From Rhodoferax sp. (lineage in GTDB: Bacteria > Pseudomonadota > Gammaproteobacteria > Burkholderiales > Burkholderiaceae_C): 64,000 nt of DNA. The notes under the pieces were generated by a model, which saw only the letters and a program-made list of their open reading frames with translations, was not told where the DNA came from and ran no database searches. Every line of letters begins with the position of its first letter. The first letter of the stretch is position 1. Both the position numbers and the translations under genes were made by a program. Positions 8,390 through 16,644 of this stretch are shown here, in pieces. The stretch spans positions 1-64,000 of the forward strand of contig JARLJI010000113.1 in the NCBI GenBank assembly GCA_031291295.1, in the 5' to 3' direction.

Positions 8390-8817
8390 CGGAGTTCTTT
8401 GGGCTGCGGCCCGAGGATTTTCAGAAGGCGTGGGCGAACGCCTATCAATCGGCCCTGCAGCAGGTCGCGGTGCTGCAGGAATTCTCCGAGCAACAACTGA
8501 CCTCCGCCACCGGTCAGGTGCTGTGGGCGCGCCAGGCGGTTGAGGTCAGCGTGCGTGAATTGGACGGTGTACGGACCTGTTTGGTGGAGGCGATGGAGCG
8601 CGCCGCGCAGCTGAATGCGGCGGCACTGCACGACGCGGCAGCCGCGCTCGCCCATGAGGCGCAACAGCTTATTCGCAGAGACCAGGCATTGCAGGCCGAG
8701 GTCGCGCGCCAGAAACAACTGCTGGGTCAAGCGCGCGCCGACATTGAAGCCGCCCGCAGGCGGCTTCTCCGGGGCTCGCTGTGGCGGCGCCTGGTGTGGG
8801 CATTCTGGCCGCATTGA
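8386..8817 (+). CDS. Coiled-coil protein of the Stb-like operon
   Basis: The 143-residue protein is mostly alpha-helical. It is alanine, glutamine and arginine rich from residue 30 to 125, with heptad-like spacing, and ends in a short hydrophobic basic tail (WRRLVWAFWPH) that might touch the membrane. It is coupled to the ATPase gene through an ATGA overlap, which is the position of stbC in stbABC operons. The sequence itself does not identify a family. Confidence 0.55.
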   Translation: MTEFFGLRPEDFQKAWANAYQSALQQVAVLQEFSEQQLTSATGQVLWARQAVEVSVRELDGVRTCLVEAMERAAQLNAAALHDAAAALAHEAQQLIRRDQALQAEVARQKQLLGQARADIEAARRRLLRGSLWRRLVWAFWPH

Positions 8818-8877
8818 CCCCGGCTGCTTCCCTGCCTTCCCCCTTGGCTCCAACCATTATTTCTGACGGAACCGTAT

Positions 8878-9189
8878 ATGACGCTGCCCTTGACGTTTTT
8901 TGAAGTCCAATTGAATTTCGTGCTTTCACTGTCTCGTGCAGCGGACGATGAAGAACGGGATCTTGACCCAGAGGATGCGTTGTTGTCAGCGCCGGATGAA
9001 GATGCCTGGTGCGATGTGGTCGGCTATTTCGAGGCAACGTCCGCGATGCAGGCGCTGCAGATGGCTGCGATTGCCAATGGACACACGAATCCTGTGGCCT
9101 GGTGCGACTGCAATAGCGCCAGCGGGGAGTTTTACTGCTCCATCGAGGCGGTCGAGGTGCAGGGTGTGCCATTGGAGTCGGTGTACTGA
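8878..9189 (+). CDS. Hypothetical acidic protein
   Basis: The 103-residue product is strongly acidic (residues 20-45 contain many Asp and Glu) and contains three cysteines in the C-terminal half (AWCDCNSASGEFYCSIEA). It has no signal peptide or membrane segment. It follows the Stb-like operon by 60 bases with a weak ribosome site and ends 18 bases before a convergent gene. I do not recognise the family; position suggests an accessory element gene. Confidence 0.5.
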   Translation: MTLPLTFFEVQLNFVLSLSRAADDEERDLDPEDALLSAPDEDAWCDVVGYFEATSAMQALQMAAIANGHTNPVAWCDCNSASGEFYCSIEAVEVQGVPLESVY

Positions 9190-9206
9190 CCTCTTGGTCA
9201 CGGCCC

Positions 9207-9692
9207 TCACCTCTTGCGGCCACGCCCCTCGGAGCCGGCGAGCAGGCTCTCCACGCGTGCCAGCTCCAGTTTGAGCAGCTCGCGCACCACGTCGGGGCGC
9301 CCGTAATACTCCCGGAAGTCAAGCATGTCGGGCTGCGGCGGGAGCTGGTCGCGCAGGGTATCCACCAGATCGAGTTGCCGCTGGGTCAGACGCACGTCCA
9401 GGCGCTCAAAGCTTTGACCCGTCGGGATGGCCAGTGACTTGGGTACGGGAAGCTTGAATCGCTTGTCCTGGGCGGTTTCGATCACGGTGCACAGAATGGC
9501 GTGGATAGTGTGCCTCTGCCCCGTCAGGAGTTCGGTGAGGGCGCGCAGGCGGGTCAGGGCCGCCGATTCGTCGTGTTCCGGCGCGGCGTCCGGGGCCGAT
9601 GGCAGGCGCAGCGTGAGGTGCTTGACCTCCTCGGGCGTCTTTGGCCGGCGGGGCTTGACGGCTCCTGGAACATTTTTACTGTGGGCTTCCAT
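9207..9692 (-). CDS. Hypothetical protein, possible plasmid regulator
   Basis: I use the internal ATG at 9692 (161 residues). The longer track start at 9821 would run through the IS3 left-end fragment, and its first 43 residues look like non-coding sequence. The product is basic at the N-terminus and helical after residue 35, with two repeats of a pattern LTLRLP and LDVRLTQRQLDLVDTLRDQL that could be ribbon-helix-helix or dimerisation helices. It has no identifiable family. It converges with the acidic-protein gene and closes the plasmid-like module. Confidence 0.45.
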   Translation of the reverse strand: MEAHSKNVPGAVKPRRPKTPEEVKHLTLRLPSAPDAAPEHDESAALTRLRALTELLTGQRHTIHAILCTVIETAQDKRFKLPVPKSLAIPTGQSFERLDVRLTQRQLDLVDTLRDQLPPQPDMLDFREYYGRPDVVRELLKLELARVESLLAGSEGRGRKR

Positions 9693-9779
9693 ACCGGGGA
9701 TTTTGCAGCCAAAGTGACGGCCGCTCGGTGAAGGGGGAAGGAAAATCGAAAGGCTACGTCGTTGGCGCAAAGATCGAAA

Positions 9780-9897
9780 TGACCTTGCCCCCGAAAAGTG
9801 GGGTTCTTGAGCCTTGTTCAAAATATGACCAAGGAGTCAAGAAGTGTCAGGAAAGCAAGCGCGTGCGCAGTACACGCTGGAATACAAACTGGAGAGT
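9780..9897 (+). mobile_element. Left-end fragment of an IS3-family element with the start of OrfA
   Basis: TGACCTTGCCCCCGAAAAGTGGGG resembles an IS3-group left terminus. Sixty-four bases later, after AAGGAG, a GTG start (9844) opens the frame SGKQARAQYTLEYKLES, the typical OrfA N-terminus, before the similarity stops at about 9897. No OrfB, right end or target repeat follows. From 9898 to 10185 I see no gene; this is probably scar DNA between the mobilization module and the catabolic region. Confidence 0.65.
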
Positions 9898-10185
9898 GAT
9901 TTCCCGATGGAGGCAGATAGCAGTCCTTCGCCGGCTAGCCCGTGGGATCGAATGTCAGCTTGCCGGCGCCTCCACGGATTCATTGTCCCGGTCAGTTGCC
10001 GTCTGCAGCTACCGTCAGCATCGAAGACTCGGCACCGCACACCAAGCGCAAGGCCGCAGCGGCCTGATGCAGCCGTATACCATCGGTGTTTTTTGAATTG
10101 CATCGGACACCAAGTCCAACCTGATTTGCCCCCAAGCCTCAAGCTGCAGCCGGGTTTGCCACACATGCTCGTCGCTACGAGCCCG

Positions 10186-10944
10186 TCACATCCCAAGGTA
10201 CGCGCGGCGCACCTCATCGTTGGAGAGCAGGTCCCGCCCGTTGCCTTGCAACATCACGTTGCCGGTTTCCAGCACGTAGGCGTAGTCGGCCACCGCAAGC
10301 GCGGCGCGCGCATTCTGCTCTACCAGCAGAATCGTCATTCCGCCCTCCTTGAGCTTGACGATGACGCGGAAGATCTCCTGGACGATCAAGGGAGCCAAAC
10401 CCATCGATGGCTCGTCCAGCAGCAACAGGCTCGGCTTTCCCATCAGCGCGCGGCCAAGCGCGAGCATTTGCTGCTGCCCGCCGGAAAGTGTGCCGGCAGG
10501 TAGCAACCGCTTCTCCTTGAGGATGGGAAAGAGCTCGTACGCTTCCTCCAAGCCCCTCGCAACATCAGCGGCCGGGCGCGTATACGCCCCCATGCGCAGG
10601 TTGTCTTCGATTGTCATCGGACCGAACACCTGTCGCCCTTCGGGTGCTTGGCAGATGCCAGCGCGAACACGGGCGTCCGGGCGTGCACTGGTGATAGGTT
10701 TGCCGCGCAGCAAGATACTGCCGTCACTCACAGGCTGGACTCCGGAGACGCAACGCATCAATGTCGTCTTGCCAGCGCCGTTCGCTCCGACGAGAGAAAC
10801 GAGCTGACGGTCCTTCACTACGATCGATACGCCGTGGAGCGCCTCGACGCGGCCGTACCGGGTCTTCAGGCCCTTGAGTTCCAGCACATCGACGTCGGGC
10901 GCTCGCGCGAGGTGCTCTGCAGTAGCGACCGCTTCGTCATCCAT
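10186..10944 (-). CDS. livF: Liv-type ABC transporter ATP-binding protein LivF (set 1)
   Basis: The 252-residue ATPase has Walker A GANGAGKT near residue 50, the signature LSGGQQQM near 150, Walker B LLLLDEPSMGLAP and a switch His region VEQNARAAL. These fit the LivF branch of branched-chain amino acid-type importers, which also carry amides, aromatic acids and other organic acids. It is the last gene of a five-gene operon (periplasmic protein, LivH, LivM, LivG, LivF), starting 2 bases after livG stops. Its N-terminal 15 residues are an unusual acidic extension. Substrate is not readable from the ATPase. Confidence 0.9.
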   Translation of the reverse strand: MDDEAVATAEHLARAPDVDVLELKGLKTRYGRVEALHGVSIVVKDRQLVSLVGANGAGKTTLMRCVSGVQPVSDGSILLRGKPITSARPDARVRAGICQAPEGRQVFGPMTIEDNLRMGAYTRPAADVARGLEEAYELFPILKEKRLLPAGTLSGGQQQMLALGRALMGKPSLLLLDEPSMGLAPLIVQEIFRVIVKLKEGGMTILLVEQNARAALAVADYAYVLETGNVMLQGNGRDLLSNDEVRRAYLGM

Positions 10945-10946
10945 AG

Positions 10947-11711
10947 TCAGACCTCCTCGAGCGCCTCGCCGAGATAGGCCGAAATGACGTCTCGATTGGT
11001 TCGGATTTCGTCTGGAGTCCCTTCGGCCAGTCTTTCGCCATGGTCGAGTACGAGGATCCGCTGAGACACGTTCATCACCAGCTTCATATCGTGCTCCACA
11101 AGAACGATCGTGATTCCGGAGCTTGCCAGTTTGGCAACCAATTCCTCGATTTCATGCGTTTCGGTGTGGTTGAGGCCAGCGGCAGGTTCGTCGAGCAGCA
11201 GAATCTTGGGATCGGCGGCGAGTGCTCGCGCAATTTCGAGGCGCTTCAAAGCGCCATAAGGCATTGAGTTGGCATGCGCGCCGATAAACCTTTCGCAGCC
11301 GACGAAGCCCAGCAGCTCGGCGGCCCTCGTGCGGCAAACGCGGTCGGCCGAGCCAAGACCTGGCCAACGAACCATTCCCGCGAACAGACTGCTGTTAAGC
11401 TTGAGATGGGCGCCGACCATTACGTTCTCGATTGCGCTCAGGTTCATGCAGACCTGCAAATTCTGGAACGTCCGGCTCATGCCGCGCTTGGCCAACTCGT
11501 TCGGGGCCACACCGGCAACCTCTTGCCCTTCGAATTCGATGGAACCGCTCGAGGGCGTATAGACGCCCGTGACGAGATTGAACAGCGTCGTCTTGCCTGC
11601 ACCGTTCGGTCCAATGACGGCGTAGACGATCCCCTGCGGCACTTCGAACCCGACATCCCGGACGGCGTGCACGCCACCGAAGCTCTTGGAGAGATTTGAA
11701 ACCTTGAGCAC
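10947..11711 (-). CDS. livG: Liv-type ABC transporter ATP-binding protein LivG (set 1)
   Basis: I start this gene at the GTG at 11711, two bases before the end of livM's stop region, because residues before VLKVSNLSKSFGG in the longer ORF lie inside livM and are not family-like. The 254-residue ATPase has Walker A GPNGAGKTT near residue 37, a LivG-type signature MPYGALKRLEIARALA in place of LSGGQ, Walker B KILLLDEPAAGLNH and switch EHDMKLVM. It pairs with LivF to power uptake. Confidence 0.88.
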   Translation of the reverse strand: MLKVSNLSKSFGGVHAVRDVGFEVPQGIVYAVIGPNGAGKTTLFNLVTGVYTPSSGSIEFEGQEVAGVAPNELAKRGMSRTFQNLQVCMNLSAIENVMVGAHLKLNSSLFAGMVRWPGLGSADRVCRTRAAELLGFVGCERFIGAHANSMPYGALKRLEIARALAADPKILLLDEPAAGLNHTETHEIEELVAKLASSGITIVLVEHDMKLVMNVSQRILVLDHGERLAEGTPDEIRTNRDVISAYLGEALEEV

Positions 11712-11712
11712 G

Positions 11713-12717
11713 TCAGTTATCTTTCCGATCCAGCAGCTTGGCAAGGCTCGGCACGACGCCACGAGGCAGAAAAATCATCGTGACGATCAGGATGAGGCCG
11801 AAGACGATCGTCTCCCACCCTTCGAAGCGAGTGAGGGCCTGCGGAAGCAGTGTCAGAAGCGCTGCGCCGAACACCGAGCCCCACACCGAAGCCATGCCGC
11901 CGATGACCACCATCGTGACGAGCTCTATCGAATAAGGCAGTGAGGCCAGTCCTGGCGTAATGAAGCCCAAGTAGTGTGCAGAGAGGCTACCTATGACTGC
12001 CGCGACTACCGCTGAGAAGACAAAGACGCGCGTCTTGAACTTCACCGTGTCGATGCCGACGACGCAGGCGGCGATCTCTGATCCATGGAGAGCCTGCAGG
12101 GCACGCCCCGCGGGCGAGTCGATCAGGTTTTGCGCGAGCACGATCATCGCCAGTAAAAGGCCGGTGAAGAGCCAATACCACTGCTTTTCACCCGTCAGGT
12201 TCCAGCCAAACACACTGAAGTTACCGACCGACATGCCGTCCGGCCCCCCAGTCCAAGCGCTTTCATTCGAGATAACGATTGAAACAACGATCCCCAGCCC
12301 CAATGTGGCCATAGCGAGATAATGGCCGCGGAGCCGCAGGATGGCGCTGGCAACCAGCCAGCTGAGAGCAGCAGTTACCATCACCGATGCAAGCAGTGCC
12401 AACCCAGACGGAAGACCAAAACGAGAGGTAAGCACCCCCGACGCGTACGCGCCCACCCCATAAAACGCGGCATGCCCGAGGCTGATTTGGCCAGCATAGC
12501 CCACCAACAGGTTGAGCGCGATCGCGATAACGGCATTGATTGAAATGCGTATCGCGACGTCGGTGAAGTAGGCGTTGGGCAAAACCAATGGCAGCAAGCC
12601 TAGCAGTACGGCAAAGGCCCCGGTCGCAACTAGGCGGCGCGACTGTGCCCGTGCCGTCGGGTCAAGTGCAGTGACTGACGAGGAAGAGCCCTCAGACACG
12701 ATCCGTTTGCCTTGCAC
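11713..12717 (-). CDS. livM: Liv-type ABC transporter permease LivM (set 1)
   Basis: The 334-residue membrane protein has about eight to nine hydrophobic segments and the LivM hallmark NLLVGYAGQISLGHAAFYGVGAY near residue 70, followed by the EAA-like cytoplasmic loop region. It overlaps livH by 26 bases at its start and abuts livG at its end. With LivH it forms the translocation channel. The first 25 residues are polar and may be an over-long start. Confidence 0.9.
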   Translation of the reverse strand: MQGKRIVSEGSSSSVTALDPTARAQSRRLVATGAFAVLLGLLPLVLPNAYFTDVAIRISINAVIAIALNLLVGYAGQISLGHAAFYGVGAYASGVLTSRFGLPSGLALLASVMVTAALSWLVASAILRLRGHYLAMATLGLGIVVSIVISNESAWTGGPDGMSVGNFSVFGWNLTGEKQWYWLFTGLLLAMIVLAQNLIDSPAGRALQALHGSEIAACVVGIDTVKFKTRVFVFSAVVAAVIGSLSAHYLGFITPGLASLPYSIELVTMVVIGGMASVWGSVFGAALLTLLPQALTRFEGWETIVFGLILIVTMIFLPRGVVPSLAKLLDRKDN

Positions 12718-13564
12718 CGAACATCCCTTGCGGTCGAACCACGAGGATAAGCAGGACGAGAACGAACGCTACCGCGTCCTTATAGGCGGAAGAAACGTAG
12801 CCGGCAGTCAAGGTCTCAAACAGGCCCAAGAAGAGGCCGCCGAAAACCGCGCCCAGCCCACTGCCGAGACCACCGATCGCCGCAGCGACAAAGCCCTTGA
12901 GCCCCAACATCACTCCCGAGTCGTATGACGTGGTCGAAATAGGCGTAATCAAGACGCCGCCAGCGGCGCCTATGGCCGCCGACAGCACGAAGCTCAAGGC
13001 CAGCACGCGCCGGGTGTCGATCCCCACCAGCTGAGCCGCGAGTCGGTTGTAGGCGGTCGCCAGCATGCCTTTGCCGAGTCGAGTTTGAGTGAAAAAATAG
13101 CCCAGCGCGACAACAAGCAGCGTGGAGAGACCGATCACCCACAGGCTTTGCGGCAGGATCGTCGCGCCAAACGCCGAAAGCGGCGCGTCGCCTGAAAATG
13201 AACGCAATGCGTACGTCCCCTTGCCTAGAGTCACCTCAACCAAGCCCCGCAGGACCATCGATACGCCAATGGTAATGATGATGATGCCCACCACGTCGGC
13301 ATCATGCGCCGGCTCGATGGCGAGTTTTTCCACCACCAAGCCGACGAAGGCGACCACGAGGACACCCAGTACGGCGGCGAGTGGAAGCGGGACTCCTACG
13401 GTCGTCAGGAACGCCGCGGACATGCCCCCCAGCATGATGAATTCGCCTTGCGCGAAATTGATGACCCCGGAAGCGTTGTAGATGATCGAGAAGCCGAGCG
13501 CCGCCAGAGCATAAGTCGCGCCAATGGTGATTCCAGAGAACAGGAGCTGGGTGAACTGCGACAA
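12692..13564 (-). CDS. livH: Liv-type ABC transporter permease LivH (set 1)
   Basis: The 290-residue protein has about eight membrane segments and the LivH hallmarks GATYALAALGFSIIYNASGVINFAQGEF near the N-terminus and IGAAGGVLITPI near residue 185. It is second in the operon, 62 bases after the periplasmic binding protein gene. It forms one half of the channel together with LivM. Confidence 0.9.
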   Translation of the reverse strand: MSQFTQLLFSGITIGATYALAALGFSIIYNASGVINFAQGEFIMLGGMSAAFLTTVGVPLPLAAVLGVLVVAFVGLVVEKLAIEPAHDADVVGIIIITIGVSMVLRGLVEVTLGKGTYALRSFSGDAPLSAFGATILPQSLWVIGLSTLLVVALGYFFTQTRLGKGMLATAYNRLAAQLVGIDTRRVLALSFVLSAAIGAAGGVLITPISTTSYDSGVMLGLKGFVAAAIGGLGSGLGAVFGGLFLGLFETLTAGYVSSAYKDAVAFVLVLLILVVRPQGMFGARQTDRV

Positions 13565-13625
13565 TACGGGGGTTCCTGTCTGAAATGTGAGGACGTTTGT
13601 AAAGGAAGATCACTGACATTCTGCT

Positions 13626-14771
13626 TCAGTCGACCAAAGACCACTCGCCCTTCTTGATGTCCATCAACTTGAGGGCGGACTTCGGATCCAGACCCATGTG
13701 ATCAGTCGGAGACATGGTGAAGATGCCGGAGACCCCGACGTAGTCGGAAGTCCGCTCGAGCGCGTCACGCACTTTTTCCTTGTCGGTACTCTTGGCCCGG
13801 CTAACGGCGTTGACATAGAGATCGAGAGCATCAAATGCATAGCCGCCAAACGGAGATGCCTCTTCCTTGTATTTGGCCTCATAGGTTTTTGCAAACGCCA
13901 TGAGCACTTTCTTCTGTGGGTCCGAGTCAGGAAGTTTGTTTGGAATGAGCAGTGCGGTGCCCGAAACCCGGACGCCTTCCGCGGCGGTGCCCGACAAGGT
14001 GATGTATTCGGACGTTGCGACACTGGCCGACTCGTAGTGCGGCGTCTTGATTCCGAGCTGTGCCATGTTCTTGGCAAGCACGACCGCCCCTTGACCGGCC
14101 CCGAACACGAAGATTGCCTGCAGATTCGGAATCGCGCGGATCTTCGCCAGTTGGGCGGTCATGTCAGTGTCCTTGGCTCCGTATGACTCGTCCGCAACGA
14201 TCTCGATGCCGTACTTCAATGCTGCACTTTGTGACTCCTTGCGGCCGGACTGCCCGTAGCCGGTCGTCTCGGAAATGAGCGCGATGCGCTTGATGCCACG
14301 CTTGTTCATATCGGCATAAACCCGGGCAATCTGCATGCGATCGGTGGAGGCAGTCTTGAATACGTAAGGCTTGACCGGCTCGACCACAACGACGCCGCCA
14401 GCGCACGAGATGAAGGGCACCTTGGCCTTTTCGACGATCGGAATCATGGCCATGGACGATCCGGTCGTGGTGCCGCAAAGCACCACATCGACGCCATCGT
14501 TCTCGATCAGCCGCTTGGCGAAGCCATTCGCTTTTGCGGCGTCGCTTCCATCGTCATAGACAAACAATTTGAGCTGCTTGCCGAGGACACCTCCGGACTT
14601 GTTGATCTCCTCGACGCGCATCTGGAGTGCCTTCTCTTGCGGCGCACCCAGATACCCGGCCCCCCCTGTCGTCGACAGCACCGCGCCAACCTTTATGACG
14701 TCTTGCGCCACAGCGGACAAGGTCGCAAGGGTTGCTGCGGCTACAAGGACACTTTTCAGGAACTTACGCAT
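13626..14771 (-). CDS. Periplasmic substrate-binding protein of Liv-type transporter (set 1)
   Basis: The 381-residue protein starts with a clear signal peptide (MRKFLKSVLVAAATLATLSAVA, cut before QDVIKVG). It continues as a Leu/Ile/Val-binding-protein family fold with the opening IKVGAVLSTTGGAGYLG and GTTTGSSMAMIPI, where ligand-binding serines and threonines lie. It is the first gene of transporter set 1 and would define its substrate. A regulon-type promoter lies about 130 bases upstream (14902-14947), giving a leader of roughly 120 bases. Relatives bind amino acids, amides or aromatic acids. Confidence 0.9.
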   Translation of the reverse strand: MRKFLKSVLVAAATLATLSAVAQDVIKVGAVLSTTGGAGYLGAPQEKALQMRVEEINKSGGVLGKQLKLFVYDDGSDAAKANGFAKRLIENDGVDVVLCGTTTGSSMAMIPIVEKAKVPFISCAGGVVVVEPVKPYVFKTASTDRMQIARVYADMNKRGIKRIALISETTGYGQSGRKESQSAALKYGIEIVADESYGAKDTDMTAQLAKIRAIPNLQAIFVFGAGQGAVVLAKNMAQLGIKTPHYESASVATSEYITLSGTAAEGVRVSGTALLIPNKLPDSDPQKKVLMAFAKTYEAKYKEEASPFGGYAFDALDLYVNAVSRAKSTDKEKVRDALERTSDYVGVSGIFTMSPTDHMGLDPKSALKLMDIKKGEWSLVD

Positions 14772-14901
14772 GATTTGCTTTCTTCTTTACGATTCAAATT
14801 GCGTGCAACGTTTGCCAGTGGCGGGTGAAGCTGTGTGAAACTCCTCTCCCATTGCCAACAGGGTTCAAGTTAGGCACGCTGACAGCAGCGACTTCGACTG
14901 G

Positions 14902-14947
14902 ATCGTAGGCAGTACCCGGCCAGCAGGCTGTCCCCTCGCAGGGGTAC
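14902..14947 (-). promoter_or_regulatory. Regulon promoter driving transporter set 1
   Basis: Palindrome GTACCC-CTGCGA-GGGGAC (14930-14947, minus strand) is followed after exactly 22 bp by the hexamer TACGAT (14902-14907). This is the arrangement shared by the catabolic region's promoters. Predicted start is near 14895. Confidence 0.6.
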
Positions 14948-14962
14948 AGGGCTCATGCCTGG

Positions 14963-15052
14963 TACCTGCCCAAGGGCACCGGCCTGAGGGTGTTCGGCCG
15001 GGACGAGTTCGACGCGATCGCCGACAGCATGAACAACCGGCCACGTGCCACG
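14963..15052 (+). mobile_element. IS30-family transposase fragment
   Basis: One frame reads YLPKGTGLRVFGRDEFDAIA followed by DSMNNRPRAT, the conserved C-terminal part of IS30-family transposases (FPKGTD...LDAIADSLNNRPRK). About 30 codons survive without the catalytic acidic triad or ends. It sits between two divergent regulon promoters, so the insertion or its deletion reshaped this control region. Confidence 0.7.
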
Positions 15053-15140
15053 CCTCTGGAGAGACAGAGGGCGCCACCGATTGTTCAGACCAATAAAGTG
15101 GTAGGCGGCAAAATTGGGGAGAGGAGCACCTTGGCAACTC

Positions 15141-15186
15141 GTCCCCTTCGGCGGGGACAGACTGGAACTCTCCCAACTGCGACCAT
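15141..15186 (+). promoter_or_regulatory. Regulon promoter driving the ferredoxin reductase unit
   Basis: Palindrome GTCCCC-TTCGGC-GGGGAC (15141-15158), then 22 bp, then GACCAT (15181-15186). Predicted start is near 15193, which places both the short ORF at 15210 and the reductase at 15400 in the transcript. Confidence 0.7.
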
Positions 15187-15209
15187 TTGACAGCAAGAGA
15201 GGTGCTCAG

Positions 15210-15407
15210 ATGGAATGGCTGATCCCGTACAACCTGGAACCGGACGAACCTGACGTGGGCGAGGGACGTTTGCCTGTCGAGCCCAAGGTCGATGCCTCCA
15301 ACACGCCTGCAGCGGGTGCCATTGGTGCTCGTCCCAGGCTTTCCGCCGCTAGTGAACGTACCGGGCAGCCGCCGATTCTGCGAATCCAGGAGTGCGGGCG
15401 TGCGTAA
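15210..15407 (+). CDS. Short leader ORF ahead of the ferredoxin reductase (possible gene remnant)
   Basis: A 65-residue frame opens with ATG after AGAGAGG and stops (TAA) just inside the reductase gene, whose GTG start at 15400 it overlaps. The first 30 residues (MEWLIPYNLEPDEPDVGEG...) look like plausible coding sequence; the rest is low-complexity. It may be the truncated first gene of this operon, or a leader peptide coupling translation into the reductase. No family is recognised. Confidence 0.35.
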   Translation: MEWLIPYNLEPDEPDVGEGRLPVEPKVDASNTPAAGAIGARPRLSAASERTGQPPILRIQECGRA

Positions 15408-16611
15408 GCCAGTTGTCATCGTCGGCGCGGGACACGCGGGCTTTCACTGCGCCGCAGCGCTTAGGCAACAGAGTTACGAAGACGGCATCGTGCTGATCGC
15501 CGGCGAGGACTCGCTGCCCTACCAGCGCCCACCTTTGTCGAAGGCCTACCTGCTGCAGAAGACCTCCGCCGCGGACCTGCTGTTCCGGCCCGAGCGTTTC
15601 TTCGGCGACCAGCGGATCGACGTGGTTTTCGCGAATGCGGCGAGCATCGACCGCAGGCTCCAGCAGGTGGTCCTCCTGAATGGCGACTGCGTCGAATACA
15701 GCCACTTGGTCCTGGCCACAGGCGCCAAGGCCCGCAGACTTGCCATTCCAGGCGCCGACCTGGCCGGGGTATTGGCGCTGCAGACCCTCGGTGACGCCGA
15801 CACGTTGCTGCCCATGCTCCGGAGCTGCGAAAACGTGCTGGTCGTCGGGGCCGGCTTCATCGGCCTCGAGTTCGCAACGGCTGCCCGCGGATTGGGACTC
15901 AAGGTTCGCGTCGTCGATGTCGCGGACCGGCCCATGTCACGCGCCCTTTCCAACGAGTGCGGCGGATTTTTTGCCAACGCCCATCGCCAACTCGGCACCG
16001 AGTTCCTGTTCAACACCGGACTGGAGCGGCTGGAAGGGCTTGATGGCAAGGTCGTGGCGGCAGTGACTTCGCAAGGCCGGCGGCTGCCTGCCGACCTGGT
16101 GCTCGTCGGCATTGGCGCGACGCCGCAGACCCAACTCGCCTTGCAGGCGGGGCTGGCGGTGGAAAATGGCATCTCCGTCGACAGCCACCTGCTCACGGCG
16201 GATCCGAACATTTCGGCGATTGGCGACGTGGCCTGCTTCCCGGAAGCTGGCAGCGGACGCGCCATCCGGCTGGAATCGGTGCAGAACGCAACCGATCAGG
16301 GGCGCGCGGTCGCGGCGCGGATCATGGGAAAGGAGGCAGCCTACGCCACTGTGCCCTGGTTCTGGAGCGACCAGGGCGACATCAAATTGCAGATTGCGGG
16401 CCTGCGCCGCGGCGATGAGGAGCACGTGGTCATCGGGGATCCCGCGTCTCGCAGTTTCTCCGTGTTGTGTATCCGGGATGACACCCTGGCTGCCGTCGAA
16501 TCAGTGAACCGGCCGGCCGACCACATGCTGGCGCGGCGGCTGATCGCCAAGGGGTGCAGGACCACGCCCGCTGCGGCCCGCCAGCCGGCGTTCGACCTCA
16601 AAGCCCTATAG
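15400..16611 (+). CDS. NAD(P)H-dependent ferredoxin reductase (P450 electron-transfer flavoprotein)
   Basis: I start at the GTG at 15400 because AGGAG lies 7 bases upstream and the Rossmann motif VVIVGAGHAG then sits at residues 5-14, as usual. The 403-residue protein is a putidaredoxin reductase-like class I oxidoreductase. It has an FAD-binding GAGHAG, PYQRPPLSKAYL near residue 40, the NAD(P) Rossmann motif VVGAGFIGLEFA near 150, and the FAD-binding GDVACFPEA near 275. It transfers electrons from NAD(P)H to a [2Fe-2S] ferredoxin and then to P450s. It is the only such reductase in the window, so it probably serves both ferredoxins and all P450s. Confidence 0.88.
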   Translation: MRKPVVIVGAGHAGFHCAAALRQQSYEDGIVLIAGEDSLPYQRPPLSKAYLLQKTSAADLLFRPERFFGDQRIDVVFANAASIDRRLQQVVLLNGDCVEYSHLVLATGAKARRLAIPGADLAGVLALQTLGDADTLLPMLRSCENVLVVGAGFIGLEFATAARGLGLKVRVVDVADRPMSRALSNECGGFFANAHRQLGTEFLFNTGLERLEGLDGKVVAAVTSQGRRLPADLVLVGIGATPQTQLALQAGLAVENGISVDSHLLTADPNISAIGDVACFPEAGSGRAIRLESVQNATDQGRAVAARIMGKEAAYATVPWFWSDQGDIKLQIAGLRRGDEEHVVIGDPASRSFSVLCIRDDTLAAVESVNRPADHMLARRLIAKGCRTTPAAARQPAFDLKAL

Positions 16612-16644
16612 GCCGTCCGACATCTTGAAACGAGGGGAAACCCC

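Larger units (their letters stand above)
1307..9779. mobile_element. Mobilization/replication module of an integrated element (left end of a genomic island)
   Basis: Between the tRNA-Val scar and an IS3 left-end fragment lie a P4-type primase/helicase, a RepB-like primase, an AlpA-like regulator, a MobF relaxase with a strong inverted repeat upstream, and a Stb-like ATPase operon. This is the gene content of mobilizable plasmids and integrative mobilizable elements. No integrase, mating-pair formation genes or coupling protein are seen. An integrase would be expected next to the intact tRNA at the other end, so the true element may extend past the window and include the catabolic region. Confidence 0.65.
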
